Source: Paenibacillus sp. NEAU-GSW1
Lineage (GTDB): Bacteria > Bacillota > Bacilli > Paenibacillales > Paenibacillaceae
NCBI RefSeq assembly: GCF_009737085.1
Contig: NZ_WOVL01000013.1
Coordinates: 100,697 to 164,696, forward strand
Direction: 5' to 3'
Length of the DNA stretch: 64,000 nt
Numbering within the stretch: the stretch's first letter is position 1; the number at the start of each line of letters is the position of its first letter. Position numbers and translations under genes: made by a program. Positions 46,311-54,763 of the stretch are shown piece after piece. Below the pieces are notes generated by a model, which did no database searches, was not told where the DNA came from, and saw only the letters and a list, made by a program, of their open reading frames with translations.

Positions 46311-46925
46311 ATGAACACGAAAAGACAAACGATTTGGCTCGTATCGATGCTTAGCTTGATGGTGGTTCTCTCGGCTTATTACCTGTTTACGCAAGACAGC
46401 AAATCTCCGGATCTCGTTTCGGACGGCACGCAAACCGAGCAAAAAGCCGGTAAGGATGCAACGGCAGCCGCAACTGGTAACGACCAGCTTGTAGTCGACC
46501 AGGTTGATCATGCAAGCGGCGGGGACAAACCGACGGACAAGGATGTGCTGGAGCAGGTGGAAGCGGAAGGCGGAGTTGCCCTCAGCGTATTTGCGCAAAC
46601 GCAAGAGAAACGAAAAGCGCAATACGATGAGGAGTCGAATAAATACTATGCAATCATTGCTGATGTGAAGAAGTCAGCAGAAGAGGTGCAAGAGGCATCT
46701 AAAGCGCTTGAGCTTCTCGAAGATAAATTTGCGAAAATGACGGATATCGAAACGGAGCTCATGAAGGAGTTCCATACGGCAATTATCGACCGGGAGGATG
46801 ACGGCTATAAAGTCGTTGTCGAGAGCGAAAAGCTTGAAAAAACGCAAGCCGCAAGCATCATCGGTCTCGTCATTAAAACGCTCGACGTGCGCGCAGATCA
46901 AGTTACCGTAACTTACGTGCCGTAA
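46311..46925 (+). CDS. spoIIIAH: Stage III sporulation protein AH
   Basis: 204 residues. The N-terminal helix TIWLVSMLSLMVVLSAYYLF anchors it; a long Asp/Glu/Lys-rich linker (about 30-95) leads to a YscJ/ring-type C-terminal domain (KLEKTQAASIIGLVIKTLDV). It binds SpoIIQ from the forespore side. ATG 46311 after GGGGAGGG is chosen as it gives the known short basic N-terminus. Confidence 0.94.
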   Translation: MNTKRQTIWLVSMLSLMVVLSAYYLFTQDSKSPDLVSDGTQTEQKAGKDATAAATGNDQLVVDQVDHASGGDKPTDKDVLEQVEAEGGVALSVFAQTQEKRKAQYDEESNKYYAIIADVKKSAEEVQEASKALELLEDKFAKMTDIETELMKEFHTAIIDREDDGYKVVVESEKLEKTQAASIIGLVIKTLDVRADQVTVTYVP

Positions 46926-46960
46926 TGAGCGGCAACCTTCGCGCAATTTGCGCGGTTCAT

Positions 46961-46993
46961 GCGGCTGTCCCATTGGGGCGGCCGCTTTGCTTT
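46961..46993 (+). terminator. Terminator of the spoIIIA operon
   Basis: GCGGCTGTCCC-ATT-GGGGCGGCCGC, 11 bp with two G-U pairs, then TTTGCTTT. Confidence 0.6.
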
Positions 46994-47034
46994 CGAAAAA
47001 TAAAAAATTGATTCGTGTTCTGAACGGTTTATGA

Positions 47035-47040
47035 TATAAT
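47035..47040 (+). promoter_or_regulatory. Likely -10 of the accBC promoter
   Basis: TATAAT at 47035-47040 within ATGATATAATG, 120 bp before accB. The -35 is unclear. No FapR-type site was recognised. Confidence 0.45.
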
Positions 47041-47159
47041 GTTAAACGTTATGTGAAAGAATTGGTTACAATGGGCAAATAGCGCATACCGCGAAGCGCT
47101 TGCCGGTAAAGCTGCGCTTGCCGCGACTAACGCAAAATTTTAAGGAGTTGACACAATTC

Positions 47160-47663
47160 ATGTTCAAATTGAGCGAGATTAAAGAATTGATCAAGCTGGT
47201 CGATCAAACTTCCGTTCATGAGCTGGAGATTGAAAACGAAGGGGTACGCCTGCTTATCCGCAAACCGGGCAAAACAGAAGTGGTGAATGTACAAGCAGCC
47301 CCAATCACGCATACATATTCGCCGGCGCCGATTCCGGTTGCCGCGCCTCAAGCTGCCGCACCGGCAGCTGCGCCGACGACGGCCGCTCCAGAAGCGCCTG
47401 CGGCACGTCCAAATACGGACAACCTGCATCAAATTACTTCGCCGATGGTCGGCACTTTCTACAGCTCGCCGTCTCCTGACGCAGCGGCTTTCGTAAAGGT
47501 CGGCGACCGCGTAAACGAGAAAAGCGTCGTTTGCATTCTCGAAGCGATGAAGCTGATGAACGAGCTCGAAGCGGAAGTGCGCGGCGAAATCGTCGAAATT
47601 CTTGTAACGAACGGCCAGTTAGTTGAATACGGCCAACCGCTGTTTCTCGTTAAACCGGAATAG
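47160..47663 (+). CDS. accB: Biotin carboxyl carrier protein of acetyl-CoA carboxylase
   Basis: 167 residues. N-terminal helical part ([20 protein letters not shown]), an Ala/Pro-rich linker (about 55-90), and a biotinyl domain with EAMKLMNE, biotin-accepting Lys131. Carries the carboxyl group for malonyl-CoA synthesis in fatty acid production. ATG 47160 after AAGGAG gives the family N-terminus. Paired with accC. Confidence 0.95.
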   Translation: MFKLSEIKELIKLVDQTSVHELEIENEGVRLLIRKPGKTEVVNVQAAPITHTYSPAPIPVAAPQAAAPAAAPTTAAPEAPAARPNTDNLHQITSPMVGTFYSSPSPDAAAFVKVGDRVNEKSVVCILEAMKLMNELEAEVRGEIVEILVTNGQLVEYGQPLFLVKPE

Positions 47664-47728
47664 CATCCTTTCTCCTGATAGAAGTTCGAGAAGCTAGGAG
47701 AAACTGTCACTTGAAAGGAGTATTCACC

Positions 47729-49072
47729 GTGAAATTTCAAAAGATTCTAATCGCCAATCGCGGCGAAATTGCCGTTCGGATTATACGGGCATGCCGCGAG
47801 CTGGGCATCTCGACAGTTGCGGTCTACTCGGAAGCGGACCGCGATTCCCTTCATGTCCGTCTGGCTGACGAAGCTTACTGCATCGGCCCGACGGCGTCGA
47901 AGGACAGCTATTTGAACTATACAAATCTGATGAGCGTTGCGACGATTACGGAATGCGACGCCGTTCATCCCGGCTACGGTTTTCTTGCGGAAAATGCCGA
48001 TTTCGCCGAAATCAGCGAATCCTGCAACGTGACGTTTATCGGTCCGTCGTCTGAAGCGATCAGCAAAATGGGGGACAAAGCGGTTGCGAAGAAAACGATG
48101 CAGTTGGCTGACGTGCCGGTTATTCCAGGCTCTGACGGCTTGATTGAAGACATGGATGAAGCGGTTACGATAGCGCGCAGCATCGGTTATCCGGTCATCA
48201 TTAAAGCAACTGCCGGCGGCGGCGGCAAAGGGATCCGCATTGCGGAAGACGAAGAGTCGCTCGTGCAGCAAATTACAACAGCGCAGCAAGAAGCGCAAAA
48301 AGCGTTCGGCAACGCCGGCGTATACTTGGAAAAATATTTGACGGGCATGAAGCACGTTGAAATTCAAATTATGGCGGACAAACACGGCAATGCCGTTCAT
48401 TTATTTGAACGTGATTGCTCCGTGCAGCGCCGCCGCCAGAAGCTTGTCGAAGAGGCGCCGTGCCCAGTGCTGGAGCCAGAGCTTCGCGAGCGGATGGGGC
48501 AAGCGGCAGTACGCGCCGCACTTGCCGTTAATTATTCCGGTGCGGGCACGCTGGAGTTTTTGCTCGGTCCGGACGGCAATTTCTACTTCATGGAGATGAA
48601 CACGCGAATTCAGGTTGAGCATCCGGTAACGGAGATGATTACGAGCGTTGACCTGATTAAAGAAATGATCTCCGTAGCGGAGGGCAATCCGTTGTCCTTC
48701 AAGCAAGATGATTTGAAAATTAACGGCTGGGCGATCGAATGCCGCGTCAATGCGGAAGATTCCGAACGCAACTTTATGCCGTCGGCGGGTCACATTCCGT
48801 TCTATCTGCCTCCGGGCGGTACTGGCGTACGAGTGGACAGCGCGGTATATCCGGGCTATACGATTTCACCGCATTACGATTCGATGATCGCCAAGCTCAT
48901 CGTTTGGGGCAGAACGCGCGAGGAAGCGATTGCGCGCATGAAGCGCGCGCTATCCGAATTCGCGATCGAAGGCATCAAAACGACGATCCCGTTCCATTTG
49001 AAGCTTCTAAATCATCCTAAGTTTGTCGAGGGCGATTTTGACATCAAGTTTTTGGAAGAGTACGAAGTGTAG
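47729..49072 (+). CDS. accC: Biotin carboxylase subunit of acetyl-CoA carboxylase
   Basis: 447 residues, ATP-grasp. [20 protein letters not shown] at the N-terminus, glycine loop [16 protein letters not shown], and active-site segment [20 protein letters not shown] with VEHPVTEM. Carboxylates biotin on AccB. GTG 47729 follows AAAGGAG. Gap of 65 bp from accB. Confidence 0.96.
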   Translation: MKFQKILIANRGEIAVRIIRACRELGISTVAVYSEADRDSLHVRLADEAYCIGPTASKDSYLNYTNLMSVATITECDAVHPGYGFLAENADFAEISESCNVTFIGPSSEAISKMGDKAVAKKTMQLADVPVIPGSDGLIEDMDEAVTIARSIGYPVIIKATAGGGGKGIRIAEDEESLVQQITTAQQEAQKAFGNAGVYLEKYLTGMKHVEIQIMADKHGNAVHLFERDCSVQRRRQKLVEEAPCPVLEPELRERMGQAAVRAALAVNYSGAGTLEFLLGPDGNFYFMEMNTRIQVEHPVTEMITSVDLIKEMISVAEGNPLSFKQDDLKINGWAIECRVNAEDSERNFMPSAGHIPFYLPPGGTGVRVDSAVYPGYTISPHYDSMIAKLIVWGRTREEAIARMKRALSEFAIEGIKTTIPFHLKLLNHPKFVEGDFDIKFLEEYEV

Positions 49073-49189
49073 GCGGGACAACTGTTTGTCATAATTCGCG
49101 TCGAATGTTATAGTATAGAAATAAGATGCGGTAGACAACACCCGGTAACGAAAAGCCGGGACGCGCAATTTAGGGAGGTGTAATTCATC

Positions 49190-49597
49190 ATGAATACGAT
49201 TGCTGCAGATTATGAGAAGACGGACATTGGCACCATTCAGATCGCGCCTGAAGTTATTGAAGTGATAGCCGGATTGGCAGCCGTAGAAGTAAACGGCGTA
49301 GCGGGCATGAGCGGAGGACTGGCAGGGGGAATCGCAGAACTGCTTGGACGGAAAAACTTGTCCAAAGGTGTTAAGGTTGAAGTCGGCCAGCGCGAAGCTG
49401 CGGTCGATGTTTCGATTATCGTGGAGTACGGCAACCGAATTCCGGAAATCGCCTCGGAAATTCAACGCAATGTGAAGCGTTCGATTGAAATGATGACCGG
49501 TCTGAATGTCATTGAAGTGAATGTACATATTCACGATGTGCATTTCAAGGCAGCTGAAAAGCCGGAAGAGGACGAAAGTCATCTGCGCGTGAAATAG
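49190..49597 (+). CDS. yqhY: Asp23/Gls24 family envelope stress protein (YqhY-like)
   Basis: 135 residues. IAPEVIEVIAGLAAVEVNGV, AGMSGG, then VEVGQREAAVDVSIIVEYGN and VIEVNVHIHDVHF are the Asp23 family pattern. In Bacillus YqhY is tied to acetyl-CoA carboxylase control; in Staphylococcus Asp23 is membrane-tethered by AmaP. Both contexts are present here: accC upstream, amaP downstream. AGGAGGTG precedes ATG 49190. Followed by palindromic repeats. Confidence 0.92.
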   Translation: MNTIAADYEKTDIGTIQIAPEVIEVIAGLAAVEVNGVAGMSGGLAGGIAELLGRKNLSKGVKVEVGQREAAVDVSIIVEYGNRIPEIASEIQRNVKRSIEMMTGLNVIEVNVHIHDVHFKAAEKPEEDESHLRVK

Positions 49598-49606
49598 AAA
49601 TTAGAA

Positions 49607-49739
49607 ATGACTTTGATAAAAAGGTGTGACTTTGAGTATAAAGAGAGACTTTGAGCTCCGCTCAAAGATTCTGATGTCATGCTCAAAGTCCTGATGTATA
49701 ATGAGTGACATTGAGCTCCGCTCAATGTCCTGATGTCAC
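49607..49739 (+). repeat. Nested palindromic repeat cluster (GAGCTCCGCTC family)
   Basis: Left arm GTGACTTTGAG (49626-49636) and right arm GCTCAAAGTCCTGATGT (49681-49697) belong to one unit whose loop is replaced by a whole second unit (49647-49677). A third unit lies at 49705-49736 with stem CATTGAGC/GCTCAATG. A degenerate TGACTTTGA fragment is at 49608-49616. Same family as 8869-8946. Confidence 0.85.
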
Positions 49740-49808
49740 CCCCTCGTGATGGGCATGCCGCATTCGCGCAAGGGGGTTTTCATTCGCTCAGACGGAGGAG
49801 GCAATTCT

Positions 49809-50369
49809 TTGATCAGAATCGTGGACAAGCTGCTTTTGTTTCTATACAGCCTCGTCGTAGGTGCTTTGTCCGTCTTTATTGCTTGCATCGGATTTCGCTG
49901 GATTTCCTTGAGCGACATTAACGAGCTAGCAGACGAATTGTACGCAACAAGCTCATTCCAAATTACGTTCATCGTTATCGGCATTGTGCTTTTTCTTATG
50001 AGCTTGCGCTTCTTTTTTGTATCGTTGCACCGTGGAGGCGCAGCATCCGCGCCGTCGATCGATCAGCGTACAGATTATGGCGATATTCGCATTTCGCTTG
50101 ATACGATTGAGAATCTCGCACTTAAAGCAGCTTCGAAAAACCGTGGCGTTAAAGATCTCAAGGTGCGCATTCGCGCGACGGATTCCGGTATGGATATCGT
50201 TCTTCGCGCCGTTGTGGACGGAGAAGGTTCGATCCCCGCTTTGACGGAAGATATCCAACGCAGCGTCAAGGAGCATGTAGAGGAGATCGCCGGGATTCCC
50301 GTTACGAGCGTAGCCGTTTTCGTAGCCAACGTCATTCAGACCGGAACGGTGAAGAGCCGCGTAGAATAG
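49809..50369 (+). CDS. amaP: Alkaline shock response membrane anchor protein AmaP
   Basis: 186 residues. Two N-terminal helices (LIRIVDKLLLFLYSLVVGAL; ITFIVIGIVLFLMSLRFFFV), then a soluble domain with YGDIRISLDTIENLALKAAS and the closing VTSVAVFVANVI. It resembles a membrane-tethered Asp23-like domain. TTG 49809 is chosen because GGAGGAGG precedes it; an in-frame ATG at 49746 would add 21 polar residues ahead of the first helix. Partner of the Asp23 protein upstream and DUF2273 protein downstream. Confidence 0.88.
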   Translation: MIRIVDKLLLFLYSLVVGALSVFIACIGFRWISLSDINELADELYATSSFQITFIVIGIVLFLMSLRFFFVSLHRGGAASAPSIDQRTDYGDIRISLDTIENLALKAASKNRGVKDLKVRIRATDSGMDIVLRAVVDGEGSIPALTEDIQRSVKEHVEEIAGIPVTSVAVFVANVIQTGTVKSRVE

Positions 50370-50383
50370 AGGTGAATTGACCG

Positions 50384-50614
50384 ATGTGGAGAGAATTCTG
50401 GGCAGCTTACGGGAAACGTACGGTCGGCGCAATCGCTGGACTTTTTTTCGGATTTGTTTATTTGTTTGCCGGTTTTTGGGACATGCTGTTCTTCATACTG
50501 CTCGTATCAATCGGTTATTGGATTGGCAAGAAAAAGGACTTGGGGAACGATCCTGTTTTTCCATGGCAACGGATTTGGAATTGGTTAATGGAAAGATACA
50601 GACCGTTTAGATGA
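50384..50614 (+). CDS. DUF2273 small membrane protein
   Basis: 76 residues. WREFWAAYGKRTVGAIAGLF then FGFVYLFAGFWDMLFFILLV and SIGYWIGKKKD are the DUF2273 signature: a Trp-rich start and two membrane helices. Commonly clustered with Asp23 and AmaP. ATG 50384 after GAGGTG, 14 bp after amaP. Function unknown, probably part of the Asp23 membrane assembly. Confidence 0.85.
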   Translation: MWREFWAAYGKRTVGAIAGLFFGFVYLFAGFWDMLFFILLVSIGYWIGKKKDLGNDPVFPWQRIWNWLMERYRPFR

Positions 50615-50615
50615 T

Positions 50616-50691
50616 CCTGTGGTCTCCTCCGTACTCCGGAAGCCGGAATACCGCCAGTTTTCGGGCAGGGAGGAGATCATAGGTTTTTTTT
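50616..50691 (+). terminator. Long-stem terminator/attenuator before nusB
   Basis: CCTGTGGTCTCCTCC (50616-50630) pairs with GGAGGAGATCATAGG (50669-50683) over 15 bp with two G-U pairs, then eight T. The 38-nt loop contains a CCGGAAGCCGG helix. It separates the asp23 cluster from nusB by 36 bp. Confidence 0.8.
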
Positions 50692-50727
50692 GAAAATATA
50701 AGGCGCAGCCAATGCCGCGGAGGTATT

Positions 50728-51198
50728 ATGAAACGAAGATTAGCACGAGAAATTGCAGTATCCAGCTTATATCAAATGGAAATGAATGATGTAACAGCAG
50801 CAGAAGCAGTCGATATGCTTATGGAGGAAGCGCGTTCGGAGAACGAGATTGGCGCTGAGTTTGTTGAGAGCGATAACACGGATCGTTATGTGCGTGAGCT
50901 TGTTAATGGGGTTGCCGAGCGTAAAGCGGCTATTGACGATATGCTTCAGCAGCATTTAACAGGCTGGCAAATAGATCGCTTGTCTCGCGTGGATCGTCAA
51001 GTGCTTCGCCTTGCGTGTTACGAGATGGTGTTCCGTGACGACGTGCCGCCTAAAGCATCCATTAATGAGGCGATTGAGCTTGCGAAACATTTCGGAACCG
51101 AAGAATCAGGCAAGTTTGTAAACGGCGTTCTCGGCAAGCTGCTGCAAAGCATTGATCCAGACGGAACGAAGACGAACTCGGAAACGACGGCTGAATAA
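50728..51198 (+). CDS. nusB: Transcription antitermination factor NusB
   Basis: 156 residues, all helical. RRLAREIAVSSLYQMEMNDV at the N-terminus, DRVDR-like LSRVDRQVLRLACYEMVFRD, PPKASINEAIELAKHFGTEE and KFVNGVLGKLL. Binds boxA RNA with NusE for rRNA antitermination. ATG 50728 after GGAGG. It lies just after a strong hairpin and T-run, which may attenuate it. The C-terminal tail is polar. Confidence 0.94.
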   Translation: MKRRLAREIAVSSLYQMEMNDVTAAEAVDMLMEEARSENEIGAEFVESDNTDRYVRELVNGVAERKAAIDDMLQQHLTGWQIDRLSRVDRQVLRLACYEMVFRDDVPPKASINEAIELAKHFGTEESGKFVNGVLGKLLQSIDPDGTKTNSETTAE

Positions 51199-51246
51199 TC
51201 ATCCGGGTCGATTTATAAATCAGACAACCAACAGGGGGAGAAACGA

Positions 51247-52107
51247 ATGAGCGCACAAATTATTGAAGGCAAAAAAATTTCCGATTTGATCCGTGAAGAA
51301 ATTAAATTAGAAACAGCTGCATTGAAAGAGCAAGGCGTAGTACCAGGACTGGCCGTCGTACTTGTTGGAGAGGACCCAGCTTCCAAGGTTTATGTCGGCT
51401 CGAAGGAAAAAGCTTGTCAGCAGCTCGGTTTCTACTCCGAGGTGCATCGTCTGCCTGCAGACACGTCTGAAGCGGATCTGCTTGCGCTTATTGACAAGCT
51501 GAACAACCAAGCTACAATTAACGGAATTTTGGTGCAACTGCCGTTGCCTAAGCATATTAATGAAAAAGCGGTTATCGATGCGATTGACGCGGGCAAAGAC
51601 GTCGACGGCTTCCACCCGGAAAGCGTCGGCAACCTGGTAATCGGCGACGACAGCCTGCTGCCATGTACGCCTGCCGGCTGTATTGAGCTGATTAAACGCA
51701 GCGGCGTTGACATCTCGGGCAAGCATGCTGTTGTTATCGGCCGCAGCAACATTGTCGGCAAACCGGTAGCCATGCTGCTGTTGCGCGAGAACGCAACGGT
51801 TACGATTTGCCATTCGCGCACTGCGAATATGGAAGAAATCGCAAAGCAAGCTGACATTCTAGTTGTTGCCATCGGCAAAGCGAAAGCAATCGACAGCAAA
51901 TATGTGAAGCCGGGCGCAATCGTAATTGACGTGGGCATTAACCGTTTGCCGGACGGCAAGCTTGCAGGCGACGTTGATTATGAAGATTGCTTGGAAACCG
52001 CCGGTTATATTACGCCAGTTCCGGGCGGCGTTGGTCCAATGACGATTACGATGCTGATGTCCAATACGATTAAGGCGGCAAAAAAAGCCCATAAAATCGG
52101 AGTGTGA
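51247..52107 (+). CDS. folD: Bifunctional methylene-THF dehydrogenase/cyclohydrolase
   Basis: 286 residues. Interconverts methylene- and formyl-tetrahydrofolate. Catalytic Tyr and Lys in VYVGSKEKACQQLGF; NADP region VVIGRSNIVGKPVAMLLL; final PVPGGVGPMTITMLMSNT. ATG 51247 after AGGGGGAG. Its 3' end is just before xseA. Confidence 0.96.
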   Translation: MSAQIIEGKKISDLIREEIKLETAALKEQGVVPGLAVVLVGEDPASKVYVGSKEKACQQLGFYSEVHRLPADTSEADLLALIDKLNNQATINGILVQLPLPKHINEKAVIDAIDAGKDVDGFHPESVGNLVIGDDSLLPCTPAGCIELIKRSGVDISGKHAVVIGRSNIVGKPVAMLLLRENATVTICHSRTANMEEIAKQADILVVAIGKAKAIDSKYVKPGAIVIDVGINRLPDGKLAGDVDYEDCLETAGYITPVPGGVGPMTITMLMSNTIKAAKKAHKIGV

Positions 52108-52115
52108 CGATTTCT

Positions 52116-53498
52116 ATGGCGAATCAGCCTCGCATTTACACGATTAAAGAAATTAATCGTTATATCGGTATGAAGCTGGAGTCGGATTCGCTGCTCGGAG
52201 ACGTGTGGCTGCGGGGTGAAATTTCGAATTTCACCCATCACTCCAGCGGCCACATGTATTTTACGCTAAAGGATAAAGACAGCCGGCTAAAATGCATTAT
52301 GTTCGCCTCGCATAATCAGCGGCTTCCTTTTCTACCTCGCGAAGGCACGAAAGTGATGGCAAGAGGAAATGTCTCGGTTTATGAGCGGGACGGCAACTAT
52401 CAATTTTACGTTACGACGATGCAGCCTGACGGAATCGGGAGCTTGTATCTTGCTTACGAGCAGTTGAAACAAAAGCTTGAATCGGAAGGCTTGTTTGCCG
52501 AAACGCGCAAACGGCCCATTCCGCGTTTTCCGAAAGCAATTGGCGTAATCACCTCCCCTACAGGGGCGGCGGTGCGCGATATTGTTATAACGTTGCAACG
52601 TCGGCATCCATCGGTGCCAGTATACATATTGCCGGTTCTTGTGCAAGGCGCACAGGCTGCGCCTTCTATTGCGAAAGCCATTGAATCGATGAACCGTTTT
52701 GCCGAAGTTGACGTATTAATTGTAGGAAGAGGCGGCGGTTCGCTTGAAGAGCTTTGGGCATTCAACGAAGAGGCGGTTGCCAGAAGTATAGCTGCATCGC
52801 TAATTCCGATCATTAGTGCCGTCGGACATGAAACCGATTTTACAATCGCTGATTTTGTCGCCGATCTTAGAGCGGCTACGCCAACAGCGGCGGCTGAGCT
52901 TGCGGTACCTCATGCAGCGGAGCTTCGCCAGCAGTTAGACAGGCAGCGGCAGCGTTTGGAGCAGGCGCTTCGCATGATGCTTCAAGGACGCAAAGAAAGG
53001 CTGCAGCGTGCTCGCCGTTCTCCGTTTTTCGTGCACCCGCGCAAATATTTGCTTGATCAAGCCCAGCGGCTGGACCGCTTGCGCGAACGGCTCGCGCAGC
53101 GGACAGAGCGGACGGCAGAGAGAGGCAGAGCGCGTTTGCTGCAATTGAACAGCGCGCTTATGGGGCATCATCCGGGAGAGCAAGCCGCATTTGCGGCTAA
53201 TCGGCTGAATGCGGGCGTCAAACGATTAGAGCAGGCGATGCAAGGAGCTGTGAAGGTTAGAAGGCTTCAGCTGCACGGAACGATGCGTCAGCTTGACGCG
53301 TTAAGTCCGCTTAAAGTGATGTCTCGAGGATATAGCCTCGTTTATGACGAGGAGGAAAAGCGTTTAATTAAATCGATTGCGCAGGTACAGCCTGGCGATG
53401 TGATCAAAATCATGGTAGCGGACGGTCAGCTTGATTGTCATGTCTGGTCGATGAAAGGAGACGGAAGCGATGGAGACGACGGAGGAGCTAAGCTTTGA
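52116..53498 (+). CDS. xseA: Exodeoxyribonuclease VII large subunit
   Basis: 460 residues. N-terminal OB fold (WLRGEISNFTHHSSGHMYFT), catalytic domain with RPIPRFPKAIGVITSPTGAA, VDVLIVGRGGGSLEELWAFN and VGHETDFTIADFVADLRA, then a long coiled coil (about 285-395). Degrades single-stranded DNA with XseB. ATG 52116 is favoured; GTG 52104 abuts its own ribosome site. Overlaps xseB by 29 bp. Confidence 0.94.
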   Translation: MANQPRIYTIKEINRYIGMKLESDSLLGDVWLRGEISNFTHHSSGHMYFTLKDKDSRLKCIMFASHNQRLPFLPREGTKVMARGNVSVYERDGNYQFYVTTMQPDGIGSLYLAYEQLKQKLESEGLFAETRKRPIPRFPKAIGVITSPTGAAVRDIVITLQRRHPSVPVYILPVLVQGAQAAPSIAKAIESMNRFAEVDVLIVGRGGGSLEELWAFNEEAVARSIAASLIPIISAVGHETDFTIADFVADLRAATPTAAAELAVPHAAELRQQLDRQRQRLEQALRMMLQGRKERLQRARRSPFFVHPRKYLLDQAQRLDRLRERLAQRTERTAERGRARLLQLNSALMGHHPGEQAAFAANRLNAGVKRLEQAMQGAVKVRRLQLHGTMRQLDALSPLKVMSRGYSLVYDEEEKRLIKSIAQVQPGDVIKIMVADGQLDCHVWSMKGDGSDGDDGGAKL

Positions 53499-53724
53499 AG
53501 CTGCGATGGAGCAGCTGGAACAAATCGTGGAGCAGCTTGAGAGCGGTGACGTTCCTTTAGAGAAGGCAATTGATTTGTTTCAGCAAGGGATGAAGCTGTC
53601 GCAGCTTTGCGGCGGCAAGCTTGAGCAGGTTGAACGTAAAATCGAGCTGCTGATTGAAACGGAGCAAGGTTTTCAGAAAAAACCGTTTGCAGCGGCGAAC
53701 GATGACAGAGGAGAATCATTTTGA
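53470..53724 (+). CDS. xseB: Exodeoxyribonuclease VII small subunit
   Basis: 84 residues, helical hairpin. LSFEAAMEQLEQIVEQLESG and DVPLEKAIDLFQQGMKLSQL define the family. Several XseB bind one XseA. ATG 53470 lies inside the xseA 3' end, and the stop overlaps the ispA start by 4 bp, giving tight stoichiometric coupling. Confidence 0.95.
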   Translation: METTEELSFEAAMEQLEQIVEQLESGDVPLEKAIDLFQQGMKLSQLCGGKLEQVERKIELLIETEQGFQKKPFAAANDDRGESF

Positions 53725-54635
53725 GCGACGGGATTGAAATCAAGTCTTATTTGCAACAATGCGCTGCAATAGTAGAGCAATCGCTTGCTAATGTGCTTCC
53801 CGCGGAATGGGACGTTCCGGGCAAACTTCGGGAGTCAATGATGTACTCTTTGGAAGCTGGCGGCAAACGAATTCGACCTGCGCTTGTATTGGCTGCGGCT
53901 GAAGCTATTCAGGGCAAAAGCAGCGCTGCTGAAAATGCGCTTCCGGTTGCCTGTTCAATCGAATGCATACACACCTACTCGCTGATTCATGATGATTTGC
54001 CGGCTATGGATGATGACGATTACCGCAGAGGGAAGCTGACGAATCACAAAGTATTCGGCGAAGCGATGGCGATTCTTGCAGGCGACGCACTGCTAACGCA
54101 CGCGTTTCATCTGATCCCGCAAGCGGCTCGCAAAGGCGGCATTGACGCTCAAGCGGCTTTGGATATCGTCGAAGATCTTGCTATGTTAGCGGGAGCGCGG
54201 GGAATGGTTGGCGGTCAGGTAGCCGATGTGCTTGGCGAGCAAGGCGTAACGTCGATTGAAGAGCTGGAATATATCCATTTGCATAAAACAAGCGATTTGA
54301 TCGTGTTCTCTGTCACTGCAGGAGCAAGAATCGGCGGGGCGTCACCGGCGCAGCTGGAATTGCTCGAGCAATACGGACGCAATATCGGCTTGGCTTTCCA
54401 AATTCAAGACGATATTCTCGATTTAATTGGCGATGAGGCAAAGCTAGGCAAAAAAACGAACAGCGACGTCGCTCAGCAAAAGGTTACGTATCCGTATTTG
54501 ATCGGAATTGACGAGAGCAAGTCGCAAGTGAAGCGTTTAACGCGCGAAGCGAAAGCTGCTGTACTCGAAGCGGAGCTTGCGATGCCGAAGCGTTTGCTTG
54601 AAATAGCCGATTATTTGGTGCAACGGGAATATTAA
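53721..54635 (+). CDS. ispA: Farnesyl diphosphate synthase
   Basis: 304 residues. First Asp-rich motif LIHDDLPAMDDDD and second QIQDDILDLIGD, plus GGKRIRP near the N-terminus. The DDLPAMD spacing and bulky residues before it suggest short-chain (C15) product. Supplies undecaprenyl and quinone pathways. TTG 53721 overlaps the xseB stop. Upstream of dxs, so isoprenoid genes are neighbours. Confidence 0.93.
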   Translation: MSDGIEIKSYLQQCAAIVEQSLANVLPAEWDVPGKLRESMMYSLEAGGKRIRPALVLAAAEAIQGKSSAAENALPVACSIECIHTYSLIHDDLPAMDDDDYRRGKLTNHKVFGEAMAILAGDALLTHAFHLIPQAARKGGIDAQAALDIVEDLAMLAGARGMVGGQVADVLGEQGVTSIEELEYIHLHKTSDLIVFSVTAGARIGGASPAQLELLEQYGRNIGLAFQIQDDILDLIGDEAKLGKKTNSDVAQQKVTYPYLIGIDESKSQVKRLTREAKAAVLEAELAMPKRLLEIADYLVQREY

Positions 54636-54763
54636 TTGATTTCCCAGAGCGGCGAATGTTGTCGATTGGGAAAAAAATATGCAATATGCTATACTTATAG
54701 CAATATTCTTTCGTCTTCGGACAGTGGAACGCATACAGCGTTTTTAGAAAGCGAGGAAGCAAC

